Shown: positions 23,572-32,869, counted from the first letter of the stretch. The stretch: DNA of 49,542 nucleotides from Myxococcales bacterium (GCA_019637115.1 JAHBWH010000046.1:1-49542), one strand, 5' to 3'. Notes: a model not told the origin generated them from the sequence alone. Translations and numbers: made by a program.

Positions 23572-26500
23572 TCAGTCCGCCAGCAGGCGCTCGAGCTCGG
23601 CGAGATCGATGCGGCGGTCGGCGTCGCCCGCGTCCGAGAGGATGCTCTCCGCGAGCTCGCGCTTGCGCGCGTGCAGCTCGAGGATGCGCTCCTCGATGCT
23701 CTCGGCGAGCACGAGGCGATATACCGTGACCGGTCGCGTCTGGCCGATGCGGTGCGCGCGATCGCTCGCTTGGTCCTCCGCGGCAGGGTTCCACCACGGG
23801 TCGAGGTGGATCACGTAGTCGGCGGCCGTGAGGTTCAGCCCGGTGCCGCCTGCCTTGAGGCTGACGAGGAAGAGCTCACCTTCGCCGTCTTGGAAGGCCG
23901 CCACCCGCTCGGCGCGGGCCTTCGGCGGCGTCGAGCCGTCGAGGTATTGGTAAGCGATGCCCTCGGCGTCGAGCGCCTCGCGCGCGAGCGTGAGCAAGCT
24001 GACGAACTGGCTGAAGACGAGCGCGCGATGCCCGCCCTCTCGCAGCTCGGCGACGAGCTCGCGGAAGGCCTCCATCTTGGCGCTCGGCACCTTGGTACCG
24101 GGCGCGAGCAGGCGCGGATCGCAGCACGCCTGGCGCAGCCGCGTCAGCGCCGCGAGCAGCTCGAGGCGAGCGTCCTTGCCTCGGCCCCCGACCCGCTCCA
24201 GCCCCTCGCGCCGTACCGCCTCGATGAACGCGCGCTGCGCGTCGCTCGGATCGACGCGCAGGACGATCTCGGTCTTCTCGGGGAGCTCGCGGAGCACCTC
24301 GCGCTTGGTGCGCCGCAGGACGAAGGGGCGGACACGCTCGCGCAGCCGCTGCCCGGCGAGCCCCTCCGCGAGGCTCTCCTCGCGATCCATCGCCTTGAGG
24401 TAGCGCTGCTGGAACGCGCGTTGGCCGCCGAGCAGCCCGGGGATCAAGAAGCGGAAGAGGCTCCAGAGCTCGGCGAGGTGGTTCTCGATCGGTGTGCCGC
24501 TGAGCGCGACGCGCGCGTCGGCGTCGAGGCCGTGCACGATCTTGGCGGTCTTGGTCGTCGCGTTCTTGATCGCCTGGGCCTCGTCGAGCACGACGGTCGC
24601 CCACCGGCGTCCGCCGAAGAGTGCCGTGCGGCTCTGGAGCATGCCGTAGCTCGTGACGACGACGTCGAAGCCTTCGGCCGAATCGACCGCCCCTTCGGCG
24701 ACCTCCGCCGCGACGCCGGCGCGGAGCAGGTGCACGCGGAGCGAGGGCGCGAAGCGCTGCGCCTCGGTCGCCCAGTTCGCGAGCACGCTCGTCGGCGCGA
24801 CCACGAGCGCCGGACCCGAGCGCGCGCGGTCAAGCAAGACCGCAAGCGTCTGCACGGTCTTGCCGAGCCCCATGTCGTCCGCGAGGCAGGCCCCGAGGCC
24901 CGCGCGCGCCAGGCGCGCCACCCAGCGGAAGCCCTCGACCTGATAGGGGCGCAGCTCGGCCTCCAGCGTGCGCGGCACCGGCACGTCGGCCGCCATCGCC
25001 TCGCGGATGCGCTCGCGCTCGGCGGCGAAATCTCCTTCGCCCTCGAGGTCGAGCAACGGATCGTCGAGCAACGCGACGAGCGGGTGGAGGGTGCCGTCGT
25101 CCTGCGCGAACGCGTCGAGCCGCGCGAGCGTGCGCTGCAGCGCGCCCTCGATGGCGACGAAGCGGTCGTCGTCGACACGCACGAAGCGCTCGCCGCGGCG
25201 CAGCGCGCCGAGGAGGGCCTCGTAGGCGACGAGGACCGCGTCGTCGAGCTCGACGCCACCAGTCGGCTCGAGCCAATCCCCGCGCTGCGCCGCCACGAGC
25301 CGCACGCCCGACTCGGGTCGCTCGAGCCGGATCGGCGAACCCTCGACCCACTCGACGATCGCGTCGGCGTCGCGGAGCTCGGCGAGCAACGACAGACTCT
25401 CGATCACGTCGAGCGAGGCGATCTGTCGCCCCGCCAGCGTCGGCGCGGTCTCGTAGAGCGCGACGAGCCGCCCCGCCTCCTCGGCGAGGTCGCGCTCGGT
25501 GCGGCGGCCGCCTCCGATGAGCATCGCGTGGCCGCGCCCCGGCTCGGCGACCGGGCCGTCCTCCCCGAGCGGCGTCGCGACGATCTCGTAGCGGAGCCCT
25601 TCGCCCTCGCGACGGAGCCGGACGCGCGGCGCGGGGTCCGCCTTCACGTCCTCGAGCGCGCTGAGCGTCAGGGGTCCGCTGGCGTCGATGGGCGCGACCT
25701 CGGCGAGGCGCTCGAGCAGCGGCTCGAGCTCGTCCTGCGCCTCGAGCGGGATCTTCAACCCCTCCGAGATCGCCCGCGCGAGCGCCTCTTGGCGCGTGTC
25801 CAGCTTCACGACCTCGTAGCGATCGCCTCGATCGTAGATGCCCGACGTCTGCGGGCTGAGCTCGACGGGGAAGCTGTCGTCGCGCACGACGACGCGCAGG
25901 CGCGGCGTGGCGCGGACCACCGGGACGAACGTGTTGTCCTCGCGCACGACGCGCGGGTGTCCCACCAGCGCGTCGAGAAGCTCGCGGCGGGCGTGCACGC
26001 CGGACAGGTAGTAGCTCGCCCCCAACCCGCGCTCGCTCGTCGTGAAGCTCGCCCGCACCGCGTCGTCCTCGGGGCCGAAGGGCATCTTGCTGGGATCGTT
26101 GACGATGGCGCGCAGCTCGACGCGGCGCCCCTTGGTCCATCCCTTCGCGGTGCGTCGCTGCACGCGCGCGCTGAGATCGAAATGCCCCCCCCCAAGCGGC
26201 GTGAGAACCCATAGGAGCCGCTCGACCCGCTCCGACGCCTCCGCCTCGGCGGGAAGGATCGCCGCGCTCAGCCGGGCGAGCGCGCGGCGCCACGGCGGGG
26301 CGACCTCGACCCAACGCGTGAGGTAGCCCTCGTCGCGCTCTCCGCGCAGCGCGCGGGCGAGCGCGAGGTGCTCGCCGCGGATCCACCGGTGAGGGATCGT
26401 CGGCGCGGCCTCCTCGAGCAGCTGCGCGTGGGCCGCGCGCAATCGCGGATCGTCGTCGAGCCAATGGACGACGAGCGACGCGATGAGCCGGTCCCAGGCC

Positions 26501-27468
26501 GTGCGCTTGACGCCGTAGTTGCCGAGCACGGAGGTCGCATGGCGTGGGGTCCCCCGCAGCTCCGCGTGGAGGCGCTCGAGGTGCTCGTTCGCGTAGGGGT
26601 GGAGGAGCTTGGTGCTGAAGCGATCGGGCGGCGTGTCGTTCACGCACGAGAGCGCCTCCAAGAGCCCGAGGGCGCCGCGGAGCGGTCCGTGGCCGGGGAC
26701 CCGCGTCCGCGCCTTCTGGAAGAGCTTCGCGGCTTCGGCGCGGTTGGGCTTCGCCCGCCCGACGAGCGCGGCGAGCGCGCGCGTGGCGAGCGGGACCCAG
26801 AGCCGATCGTCGCCCTCGACCCGCGGGTAGTCCGCGAGCGCCTCGGGGCCCTCGTCGAGGAAGCGAAGCAACGCTTGCCGCGCCGTGAGCACGGGGGCGA
26901 GGGCGGCGTCGCTCGTCTGGAGGTCCGCGGGCCCCGCGATCATCTCCTCCCACGCCTCCGTCGCCCACCAGAAGCGGACGTAGTCTCGCGTGTCCGGCGC
27001 GAAGCGCTCGAGCTCGAAGGGAGTGGGCCCCCCATCGAACGCGAGCATGATGGGGTGCCGCCCCAGGTCGCGGTGGTTGAGGGCCTCCACGGCCCGCGAG
27101 ATCGAGGCCTCGTTCGCGCCGCCGAGGGCCAGCTGTCGAAGGTCTCGGAGCTCGGCGAACGTCCGGAGGCCCCAGTGGGGCGTGACGCCGACGCGCACGT
27201 CCTCGGTGACGGCGTCGAACCGCCCCTCGCGCAGGAGCGCCTCCGTCACCGCGCGCGTGACGCCCACCGTCGCCCGTACGCCCGCGCCCGCGGCGACGAG
27301 GACGACGTCCTCCGAGTCGAGGAGCTCCAGCGCCAAGAGGTACGCCTGGGTGGGATCGACCGTGCGGCGGAGCGCGCGCGAGAAGAGCGACGCGTCCCCA
27401 CGCGCATAGACCGAGCCGAAGGCGACGGCGACGTACTCGAGCAGCCTCGCCCGATCGTCGGGCGGCAT
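23572..27468 (-). CDS. SNF2-family helicase/ATPase with long unknown N-terminal region
   Basis: The 1298-residue protein has a C-terminal SNF2/Rad54-like motor. YQVEGFRWVARL opens lobe one, DDMGLGKT (about residue 863) is motif I, VVAPTSVLANW motif Ia, DEAQ (about 961) motif II and LSGTPIENHLAELWSLFRFL motif III. In lobe two FSQF, YLDGSTPP, LVSLKAGGTGLNLT and DPWWNPAAEDQASDRAHRIGQ are motifs IV-VI. About 835 residues precede it with no motif I recognise. This layout is common in bacterial SNF2 proteins acting on protein-DNA or RNA polymerase complexes; some are linked to phage defence (for example with methylases or nucleases), but no such partner is adjacent. The ATG at 27468 is chosen over the 27-codon Arg/Pro-rich extension. 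It is divergent from the CobW-type gene with 167 bases between. Confidence 0.92.
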   Translation of the reverse strand: MPPDDRARLLEYVAVAFGSVYARGDASLFSRALRRTVDPTQAYLLALELLDSEDVVLVAAGAGVRATVGVTRAVTEALLREGRFDAVTEDVRVGVTPHWGLRTFAELRDLRQLALGGANEASISRAVEALNHRDLGRHPIMLAFDGGPTPFELERFAPDTRDYVRFWWATEAWEEMIAGPADLQTSDAALAPVLTARQALLRFLDEGPEALADYPRVEGDDRLWVPLATRALAALVGRAKPNRAEAAKLFQKARTRVPGHGPLRGALGLLEALSCVNDTPPDRFSTKLLHPYANEHLERLHAELRGTPRHATSVLGNYGVKRTAWDRLIASLVVHWLDDDPRLRAAHAQLLEEAAPTIPHRWIRGEHLALARALRGERDEGYLTRWVEVAPPWRRALARLSAAILPAEAEASERVERLLWVLTPLGGGHFDLSARVQRRTAKGWTKGRRVELRAIVNDPSKMPFGPEDDAVRASFTTSERGLGASYYLSGVHARRELLDALVGHPRVVREDNTFVPVVRATPRLRVVVRDDSFPVELSPQTSGIYDRGDRYEVVKLDTRQEALARAISEGLKIPLEAQDELEPLLERLAEVAPIDASGPLTLSALEDVKADPAPRVRLRREGEGLRYEIVATPLGEDGPVAEPGRGHAMLIGGGRRTERDLAEEAGRLVALYETAPTLAGRQIASLDVIESLSLLAELRDADAIVEWVEGSPIRLERPESGVRLVAAQRGDWLEPTGGVELDDAVLVAYEALLGALRRGERFVRVDDDRFVAIEGALQRTLARLDAFAQDDGTLHPLVALLDDPLLDLEGEGDFAAERERIREAMAADVPVPRTLEAELRPYQVEGFRWVARLARAGLGACLADDMGLGKTVQTLAVLLDRARSGPALVVAPTSVLANWATEAQRFAPSLRVHLLRAGVAAEVAEGAVDSAEGFDVVVTSYGMLQSRTALFGGRRWATVVLDEAQAIKNATTKTAKIVHGLDADARVALSGTPIENHLAELWSLFRFLIPGLLGGQRAFQQRYLKAMDREESLAEGLAGQRLRERVRPFVLRRTKREVLRELPEKTEIVLRVDPSDAQRAFIEAVRREGLERVGGRGKDARLELLAALTRLRQACCDPRLLAPGTKVPSAKMEAFRELVAELREGGHRALVFSQFVSLLTLAREALDAEGIAYQYLDGSTPPKARAERVAAFQDGEGELFLVSLKAGGTGLNLTAADYVIHLDPWWNPAAEDQASDRAHRIGQTRPVTVYRLVLAESIEERILELHARKRELAESILSDAGDADRRIDLAELERLLAD

Positions 27469-27635
27469 GCTCCGGCCGCGCGGCGGGTCGGCGCTGCTCG
27501 TTGGGGCAGGACGCCGGGGGGTATGCGTTTGACGACGTCGAGCGGCCACGCCGCCGGTTCTTTCGACCCGGGCCGACGCTTGTCAAACGGCCGCGCCGCC
27601 TTGCGCGTCGTGGCGCCTCACCCAAGACCCGACGC

Positions 27636-28964
27636 ATGCCGGTTCCGGTCAACGTCATCACGGGCGCGCTCGGGTCGGGGAAGACGACCGCCATCCTCCA
27701 GCTCCTCGCGCGACGCCCCGCGGGAGAGCGCTGGGCCGTGCTCGTCAACGAAGCCGGGCAAGTCGGCGTCGACGGCGCGATCCTCGACGGCCTCGCCGCT
27801 GGAGCCGGCGTCGAAGGCCCGGGGGGCGTCACGATCCGCGAGGTCCCTGGCGGGTGCATGTGCTGCGTCGCGGGGCTGCCTTCGCAGCTCGCGCTCGTCG
27901 ACCTGCTCCGCCGCGCGAAGCCCGACCGCCTCTTGGTCGAGCCGACGGGCATCGGGCACCCGGCCGCGATCTTGGATTCGATCCGCGCCCTCGGCGACGC
28001 GGTGGAGCTCCGCGCCACGTTGACGCTCGTCGATCCGCGCCGCCTCAGCGATGAGCGCTTCCTGCGGCACGAGACCTTCGAGGATCAAGCGCAGCTCGCC
28101 GACGTGCTCGTCGCGACGCACGACGACGTGGTCAGCGACGCCGACCGCGCGCGCTTCTTCGAGTGGGCCGAGGGGTTCTTCCCGCGGAAGGCCGGGGCCC
28201 TGACGATCCGCGACGGCGCGCTCCCCGTGGAGTGGCTCGACGCACCCCACGCGGCGCGGGTGCCCCTACACCCCGAAGCCCACGCGCATGATCACGAGCA
28301 CCACCCGACGACACGCCGACACGACGAGGACGATGGCCACGGACAGCGCGCGGACGAGCGCGAGGCCGGGAGACGTGGACACGAACACCGGCACGGGCAC
28401 GACCACGACCACGGACACCCTCACGACCACGACCACGACCACGGACACGGTCACGGACACGGTCACGACCACGGTCACGGACACGGTCACGGTCACGGAC
28501 ACGGTCACGGTCACGGTGACGACCACGGACACGGTCACGGTCACGGTCACGGTGACGACCACGGACACGGTCACGACCACGGACACGGACACACGCACGA
28601 CCCACACGTCCCGAGCGCGCTGCCTCCCGCCAGACCAGGCGTCCCCCTCCGACTCGAAGGCAGCGGGAGCGGCGTGGTGACCTGCGGGTGGATCTTCCAC
28701 CGCGACGACCGCTTCGACGAGGACGCGCTCGTCGCGCTCTTCCGCCGACGCAGCCTGCCGGCGCGGGCCAAGGGGATTTTCCACGTGAGCAGCGGCCCCG
28801 CGTCCGGGGACGACCCCTACCTCGTCTTCAACCGCACCGTCGAGGGCCTCCACGTTCGACCGGTCGCCTATCGCGGCGAGAGCCGCGTCGAGCTCATCGC
28901 GCTGAGCGACGAACCCTTCGACGCAGACGAGGTCGAGGCCGCCCTCCTCGCCGCGCGACGCTGA
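27636..28964 (+). CDS. CobW/COG0523-type GTPase metallochaperone with His-rich insert
   Basis: The 442-residue protein begins MPVPVNVITGALGSGKTT, giving Walker A GALGSGKT at residues 10-17, then NEAGQVGVD and the metal-binding CMCC motif (Cys74, Cys76, Cys77). The G-domain ends near residue 210. A His/Asp/Gly-rich segment of over 100 residues follows (about 216-323, mostly HGHGHD units), and then the CobW C-terminal domain (about 335-442, with GWIFHRDDRFD). COG0523 proteins insert or deliver metals, mainly zinc, and His-rich loops bind it, so a zinc-handling role is likely. The expected GTP-base motif is replaced by VATHDD, which should be checked. The inverted repeat CGTTTGAC/GTCAAACG at 27526 and 27582 lies in the divergent promoter region. 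Confidence 0.9.
   Translation: MPVPVNVITGALGSGKTTAILQLLARRPAGERWAVLVNEAGQVGVDGAILDGLAAGAGVEGPGGVTIREVPGGCMCCVAGLPSQLALVDLLRRAKPDRLLVEPTGIGHPAAILDSIRALGDAVELRATLTLVDPRRLSDERFLRHETFEDQAQLADVLVATHDDVVSDADRARFFEWAEGFFPRKAGALTIRDGALPVEWLDAPHAARVPLHPEAHAHDHEHHPTTRRHDEDDGHGQRADEREAGRRGHEHRHGHDHDHGHPHDHDHDHGHGHGHGHDHGHGHGHGHGHGHGHGDDHGHGHGHGHGDDHGHGHDHGHGHTHDPHVPSALPPARPGVPLRLEGSGSGVVTCGWIFHRDDRFDEDALVALFRRRSLPARAKGIFHVSSGPASGDDPYLVFNRTVEGLHVRPVAYRGESRVELIALSDEPFDADEVEAALLAARR
28382..28596 (+). repeat. Hexanucleotide repeat CACGNN encoding a His-rich loop
   Basis: Units CACGAC, CACGGA and CACGGT alternate for over 200 bases inside the CobW-type gene and encode HD and HG pairs. The six-base period keeps the frame when units are gained or lost. 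Confidence 0.92.
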
Positions 28965-29298
28965 GCTCGGCGCCGCGGCGGCTCCGGTCCGGCACCTCAC
29001 CTGCGATCGTGTGGCGACCGAGTGATGGACATGGACTGGACGGATGAGACGAAAAGGACGTCCGGCGGTACGCTCCCTCGTGGAGCGCGCGATGACTCGA
29101 CGAGACACGACGAAGCGACGAGGCCCACTCGGAGCGGCCGAGCTCGTGCCCCCAACCCGAAGTTCCTTCCGGGTTGCCGTAGATGATCGGCGTGGAGGTC
29201 GTTTGCCGCGCAGGCGTTGGATAGGCCAAAGCCCATTCGCGGAGGTCGGCGAGCGAGATCCGCGCCCTTGGCCGCGGATACCCAGAACGAACTTCGGG
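28965..29298. other. Intergenic region with inverted-repeat element
   Basis: No gene is supported with confidence. The region contains an element bounded by inverted repeats at 29146 and 29308. The open frame that runs through it into the lipoprotein gene has an Arg-rich, non-protein-like translation. Confidence 0.5.
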
Positions 29299-29308
29299 TT
29301 GGGGGCAC
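29146..29308. mobile_element. 163-bp element with perfect 20-bp terminal inverted repeats (MITE-like)
   Basis: GTGCCCCCAACCCGAAGTTC at 29146-29165 is repeated exactly in inverse orientation at 29289-29308. The similarity continues inward imperfectly to about 33 bases per arm. Each arm can also fold locally (AACCCG with CGGGTT). There is no transposase and no obvious target-site duplication directly at the ends. A non-autonomous transposable element, or a long regulatory hairpin in the lipoprotein leader, are both possible. Confidence 0.55.
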
Positions 29309-29910
29309 TCGTGGTGCTCGCGGCGCTGGCGGCGGGTTGCGGGGGCGGAGAGCAGCGGACCGAGACGACGACCGCCACGTCGCCGCCGGCGGCCTCGGCG
29401 GACGAGGAGGTGCGCCCGATGCGATCTCCGCTCGTCGTCGGCGACTGGACCACGCTGCGTCTCGACCTGACCCTGATCCCGCCCGCCGGGGCGGCGCCGT
29501 CGTTGCGAGCGTTGAGCCTCGGCGCGCCGACACGCGCCGAGCCCGACGGCCAGTGGGCCGACGGCACCCCCGTCAGCGCGCACGCCGCGATCTCGCCCGA
29601 CCAGGCGGAGGCCATCGCTCGCGTGCTCACCGAGGAAGGCTTCTTCGAGCGGGCCTCCCACCACCACAGCGAGCGCCGACGGTCGCCCACCACCCCCGCC
29701 CCCGAGGGCACCGCGGGCCTCCCTCCCACAGCGCCCGGACCGCATGTGCGCGTGACCGTCGCGACTCACGACGACGACTGGCACCGCTACCGCATCCTGG
29801 ACCTCGACTGGGGCGCGCCGGCCCGCGGGCTCCTCGAACGGCTCCGTGCTCACCTCGGCGGCGAGCCCACCGCCCGACTCGACGAGCTGCTCCACCAACT
29901 CCCCGACTGA
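29299..29910 (+). CDS. Lipoprotein, unknown function
   Basis: The product has a hydrophobic segment ending VLAALAAGC (lipobox LAAGC), a Thr/Ser/Ala-rich linker and a C-terminal domain. That domain contains DWTTLRLDLTLIPPAG, PDQAEAIARVLTEEGFFE and HRYRILDLDWGAPARG. The EAIARVL...GFFE and the strand pattern recall bacterial proteins with a small protease-inhibitor-like fold, but no family is claimed. The start is uncertain: TTG 29299 or GTG 29311 give a short signal without positive charge, while ATG 29092 or 29044 give leaders running through the inverted-repeat element. It is possible that the element inserted into the original 5' end. Confidence 0.65.
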   Translation: MGALVVLAALAAGCGGGEQRTETTTATSPPAASADEEVRPMRSPLVVGDWTTLRLDLTLIPPAGAAPSLRALSLGAPTRAEPDGQWADGTPVSAHAAISPDQAEAIARVLTEEGFFERASHHHSERRRSPTTPAPEGTAGLPPTAPGPHVRVTVATHDDDWHRYRILDLDWGAPARGLLERLRAHLGGEPTARLDELLHQLPD

Positions 29911-30041
29911 TCTCCGGCACAAGCCAACCCGTCTCGGGCGGTCGCTCGGGCAGCGCTCATGAGCGCCGCGATCGAGCTCGACGTCGCGGTCGACTCCGCG
30001 GCGACGGGAGCCGATCGTCGACCCCTCGAGCCCGTAGCGCC

Positions 30042-31886
30042 CTATCGAACCCGCCGCGCCACGAGGTCGCCGCGCACCAGCGCGTCGCGGAGGGTCCGCC
30101 GGAGCACCTTGCGCGAGGGTCCGAGCGGGAGCGCGTCGACGAAAGCCACGAGCCGCGGCACCTTCGTCTTCGCGAGCCGCTCGCGCGCGAAGGCGTCGAG
30201 GTCCGCGAGCTCGACGGTCGCCCCCGCGCGGACGACGAGCACGGCGACCACCTCCTCGCCGAGCCGCGCGTCCGGCACGCCGACCACGGTGACCGCGGCG
30301 ACGCCCGGGTGCGTCGCGAGCGCCGCCTCGACCTCGCTCGGGTAGACGTTGTGCCCGCCGCGCAAGATCAGGTCCTTGCGCCGATCGACGACGAAGAGAC
30401 GCCCTCCGAGGTCGAGATAGCCGAGGTCACCCGTCCAGAGCCAGCCCCCCTCGGCGCCGCGCGACGCCGCGACACGAGCAAGCACGTCCTCCCTCCCGCG
30501 CGCCTCCACGCCCCCGCGCGCCTCCACGCTCCCGCGCGCCTCCACGCCCCCGCGAGCGTCCACGTCCACGTCCACGTCCACGTCCACGTCCACGACGTCC
30601 ACGTCCACGTGCGCGTGCGCGTGCGCGTTCTCCGACGGGGCCTCTAACCCCGACCCCGACCCCACGTCCGGCGGCCCGAAGACCGCGCGCGTCGCCGCGG
30701 GGTCGTCCAGGTATCCCCGCATCACGTTCTGCCCTCGGACCGTGATCTCCCCGAGCTCCCCCGCGGCCAACGCGCGACCGTCCGGGGCGCGCACCACCAC
30801 CTCCACGCCCCAGAGCGGGCGACCCACCGAGCCCGGCGTGCGCGGCTCGGGTGGAGCGTCGACGCTCGTGAAGGTGGCCTCCGTCAGCCCATAACCCTCG
30901 CGCACGTCGGCGCCGAGGCGAGTCTCCGCGCGCGCTCGGATCGCGTCGGCCAGCGGCGCGCCCGCGCTGAGGCACCACCGCAGCGCGGGCAGCGGCGGTC
31001 CTTCCGTCTGGCCGAACGCGTGGAACATCGTCGGCACCGCGGGCAGCCACGTCACCCCTTCGCGCGCCGCCCACGCGAGGCAGCGCTCGGCGTCGAAGCG
31101 ATCCACCAACGCCACCCGCGCGCCCGCGTAGAAGGGCGCGAGCACCCCCATGCGGATGCCGAAGCTGTGCGTGAGCGGCAGCGCGCCGAGCACGACGTCC
31201 CCCGCGTCGAGCGCGAGCGTGTGGTGCACGAGCGCGGCCGTGTGGAGCACCAGCGAAGCGTGCGTGATCGCGGCGCCCTTGGGCGTCCCCGTCGTGCCCG
31301 AGGTGTAGAGGATCATCCCCAGCCCGTCGGGCGGCGCGCGGAGCTCGAAGCGCGACGCCCCCGGTCTCTCGCGCTCCAGGGTCGGCGTGAGCTCGGCAGG
31401 GACCGGACGCGCGATGCGAGGCTCATTCGAGGCGACGTTGGGCTCGTCGGACATGCTCTCGGACAAGACGCGGCGCGCCACCCCCTCTGGCACGAGCGGC
31501 GCCCGCGCGGCGTCGACCAGCGCGAGCTTCACCCGCGCGTGCTCGACACGAAACGCGACCTCGGCGGGCGCCGAGACGACGGGGACCGGGACGACACACG
31601 CGCCCGCGTAGAGCGCGCCGAAGTACGCCGCGACGAAGGGCGCGCCGTTCGCCGCGCAGAGCAGGACGCGGTCGCCCGGGCCCACGCCGTCGCGCGCGAG
31701 GGCACGCGCGACCGCCGCCGCTGCCGCGTCCAGGGCCGCGTAAGAGACACTCTGCGCCTCGCCCTCACTCGAAGGCGCGCCTTCGCCCGAAGAGGTCCCC
31801 TCGCCGCGAAGCACGCGCAGCGCGATCGACGCCGGACGGCGGAGCGCGTTCTGCCGGAGGAGCTGCCCGACGTGCGCGCTCACCAT
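30042..31886 (-). CDS. AMP-binding acyl-CoA ligase with repeat-encoded insertion
   Basis: The 614-residue enzyme has the adenylate-forming signatures. YTSGTTGTPKGA is the phosphate-binding loop, SFGIRMG the A4-like segment, EGYGLTEAT motif A5, WLWTGDLGYLD motif A7, DRRKDLILRGGHNVYPSE motif A8 and a late PLGPSRKVLRR with the catalytic Lys. It should activate a carboxylic acid as acyl-AMP and pass it to CoA, probably a fatty or aromatic acid. About 60 residues are inserted just before WLWTGDLG: AHAHAHVDVDV, VD repeats, then GVEAR repeats, encoded by tandem DNA repeats. The ATG at 31886 overlaps the stop of the quinone oxidoreductase gene by seven bases, so translation is coupled. Confidence 0.9.
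   Translation of the reverse strand: MVSAHVGQLLRQNALRRPASIALRVLRGEGTSSGEGAPSSEGEAQSVSYAALDAAAAAVARALARDGVGPGDRVLLCAANGAPFVAAYFGALYAGACVVPVPVVSAPAEVAFRVEHARVKLALVDAARAPLVPEGVARRVLSESMSDEPNVASNEPRIARPVPAELTPTLERERPGASRFELRAPPDGLGMILYTSGTTGTPKGAAITHASLVLHTAALVHHTLALDAGDVVLGALPLTHSFGIRMGVLAPFYAGARVALVDRFDAERCLAWAAREGVTWLPAVPTMFHAFGQTEGPPLPALRWCLSAGAPLADAIRARAETRLGADVREGYGLTEATFTSVDAPPEPRTPGSVGRPLWGVEVVVRAPDGRALAAGELGEITVRGQNVMRGYLDDPAATRAVFGPPDVGSGSGLEAPSENAHAHAHVDVDVVDVDVDVDVDVDARGGVEARGSVEARGGVEARGREDVLARVAASRGAEGGWLWTGDLGYLDLGGRLFVVDRRKDLILRGGHNVYPSEVEAALATHPGVAAVTVVGVPDARLGEEVVAVLVVRAGATVELADLDAFARERLAKTKVPRLVAFVDALPLGPSRKVLRRTLRDALVRGDLVARRVR
30494..30627 (-). repeat. Composite tandem repeats inside the ligase gene
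   Basis: On the plus strand there are 18-bp units containing CCTCCACGCCCCCGCGCG (about 30494-30556), then GTCCAC units (30557-30609) and GTGCGC units (to 30627). Periods are multiples of three, so the reading frame is kept. They encode the GVEAR, VD and AH runs. Confidence 0.9.
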
Positions 31887-32869
31887 CGAAGCACGAGCTT
31901 GCCGAAGACCTCGTTCGACTCCATCCGCGCGTGCGCGGCGCCGATCTCGGCCATCGGCATCACCTCGTCGACCACCGGCCGGAGCACGCCACGCTCGAAG
32001 AGAGGCAGCACCTGCCGCGCGAACGCCTGCGCGAGCGTCGCCTTCTCTTCCAGCGGCCGCGCGCGCAGCACGGAGCCGCGCCAGGTCACGCGCCGGGCGA
32101 GCAGGCGCCCGAGATCGAGCTCGCCCTTGGCACCGCCCAGCAGCCCGAGCGTGACGACGCGGCCACCAGGCGCGATGGCGCGGAGGTTCTCGCTGAGGTA
32201 CTTCGCGCCGATCGTGTCGACGATCACGTCGGCGCCGCCCGGCGCGCGCTCGAGCACCGCCTTCGCGAACGTCCCGTCCGCGCTCACGATCGCGTCCGTC
32301 AGGCCGAGCTCTGCGCAGCGCGCGAGCTTCGCGTCCGATCGCGAGGTGCCGAGGACGCGCGCCCCCGCGGCCTGCGCGAGCTGGAGCGCCGCGGTTCCGA
32401 CGCCGCTCGCGACCGCGTGCACGAGCGCCACCTCCCCCATCGCGAGCTGCGCCTGCGGGAAGAGCGCGTCGTACGCGGTGAAGAAGACCTCCGGGATCGC
32501 CGCCGCGTCCTCGATCGACATCCCCTCGGGGACGCGCACGAGCTCGCGCTCGTGGAGCAGCGCGTGCGTCGCCATCGCGCCGCCGCCGGTGATCGCCATC
32601 ACGCGATCGCCCGGCGCCCACGCGCTCACGCCCTCGCCGACCGACTCGACCTCGCCGGCGAGCTCGAGGCCCGGGATGTCGGCTGGAAAGCCTGCCGGCG
32701 CGGGGTAGAAGCCTCGACGCTGCAGGCAATCAGCGCGGTTCAACCCCGCCGCGCGCACGGCCACGCGCACCTCACCGGGGCCCGGCGCGCGGACGATCGC
32801 CTCGTCAATCGAGAGGACCTCGGGCCCACCTGCGCCCCGGATCCGAACCGCTCGGCCGCGGATCTCCAT
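31880..32869 (-). CDS. Quinone oxidoreductase (zinc-independent MDR family)
   Basis: The 329-residue protein has the medium-chain dehydrogenase/reductase layout. The substrate domain opens MEIRGRAVRIRGAGGPEVL and contains AAGLNRADCLQRRGFYP and PGLELAGEV. The nucleotide-binding domain has VHAVASGVGTAALQLAQAAGARV with AxxGVG, then GTSRSDAKL. Zinc ligands of true alcohol dehydrogenases are missing. The NRAD-x-x-QRRG-x-YP motif is typical of the PIG3/NAD(P)H quinone oxidoreductase subgroup. It should reduce quinones or other carbonyls with NADPH. It is the middle gene of a three-gene operon: 13 bases after the ExbD-like lipoprotein gene and overlapping the ligase gene by seven. Confidence 0.92.
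   Translation of the reverse strand: MEIRGRAVRIRGAGGPEVLSIDEAIVRAPGPGEVRVAVRAAGLNRADCLQRRGFYPAPAGFPADIPGLELAGEVESVGEGVSAWAPGDRVMAITGGGAMATHALLHERELVRVPEGMSIEDAAAIPEVFFTAYDALFPQAQLAMGEVALVHAVASGVGTAALQLAQAAGARVLGTSRSDAKLARCAELGLTDAIVSADGTFAKAVLERAPGGADVIVDTIGAKYLSENLRAIAPGGRVVTLGLLGGAKGELDLGRLLARRVTWRGSVLRARPLEEKATLAQAFARQVLPLFERGVLRPVVDEVMPMAEIGAAHARMESNEVFGKLVLRW

Noticed and set aside
29146-29308. A coding fragment reading IIYGNPEGTSGWGHELG on the minus strand inside the inverted-repeat element
   Set aside because: It looks protein-like for a short stretch but has no start, no continuation and depends on the inverted-repeat arms; coincidence is more likely.
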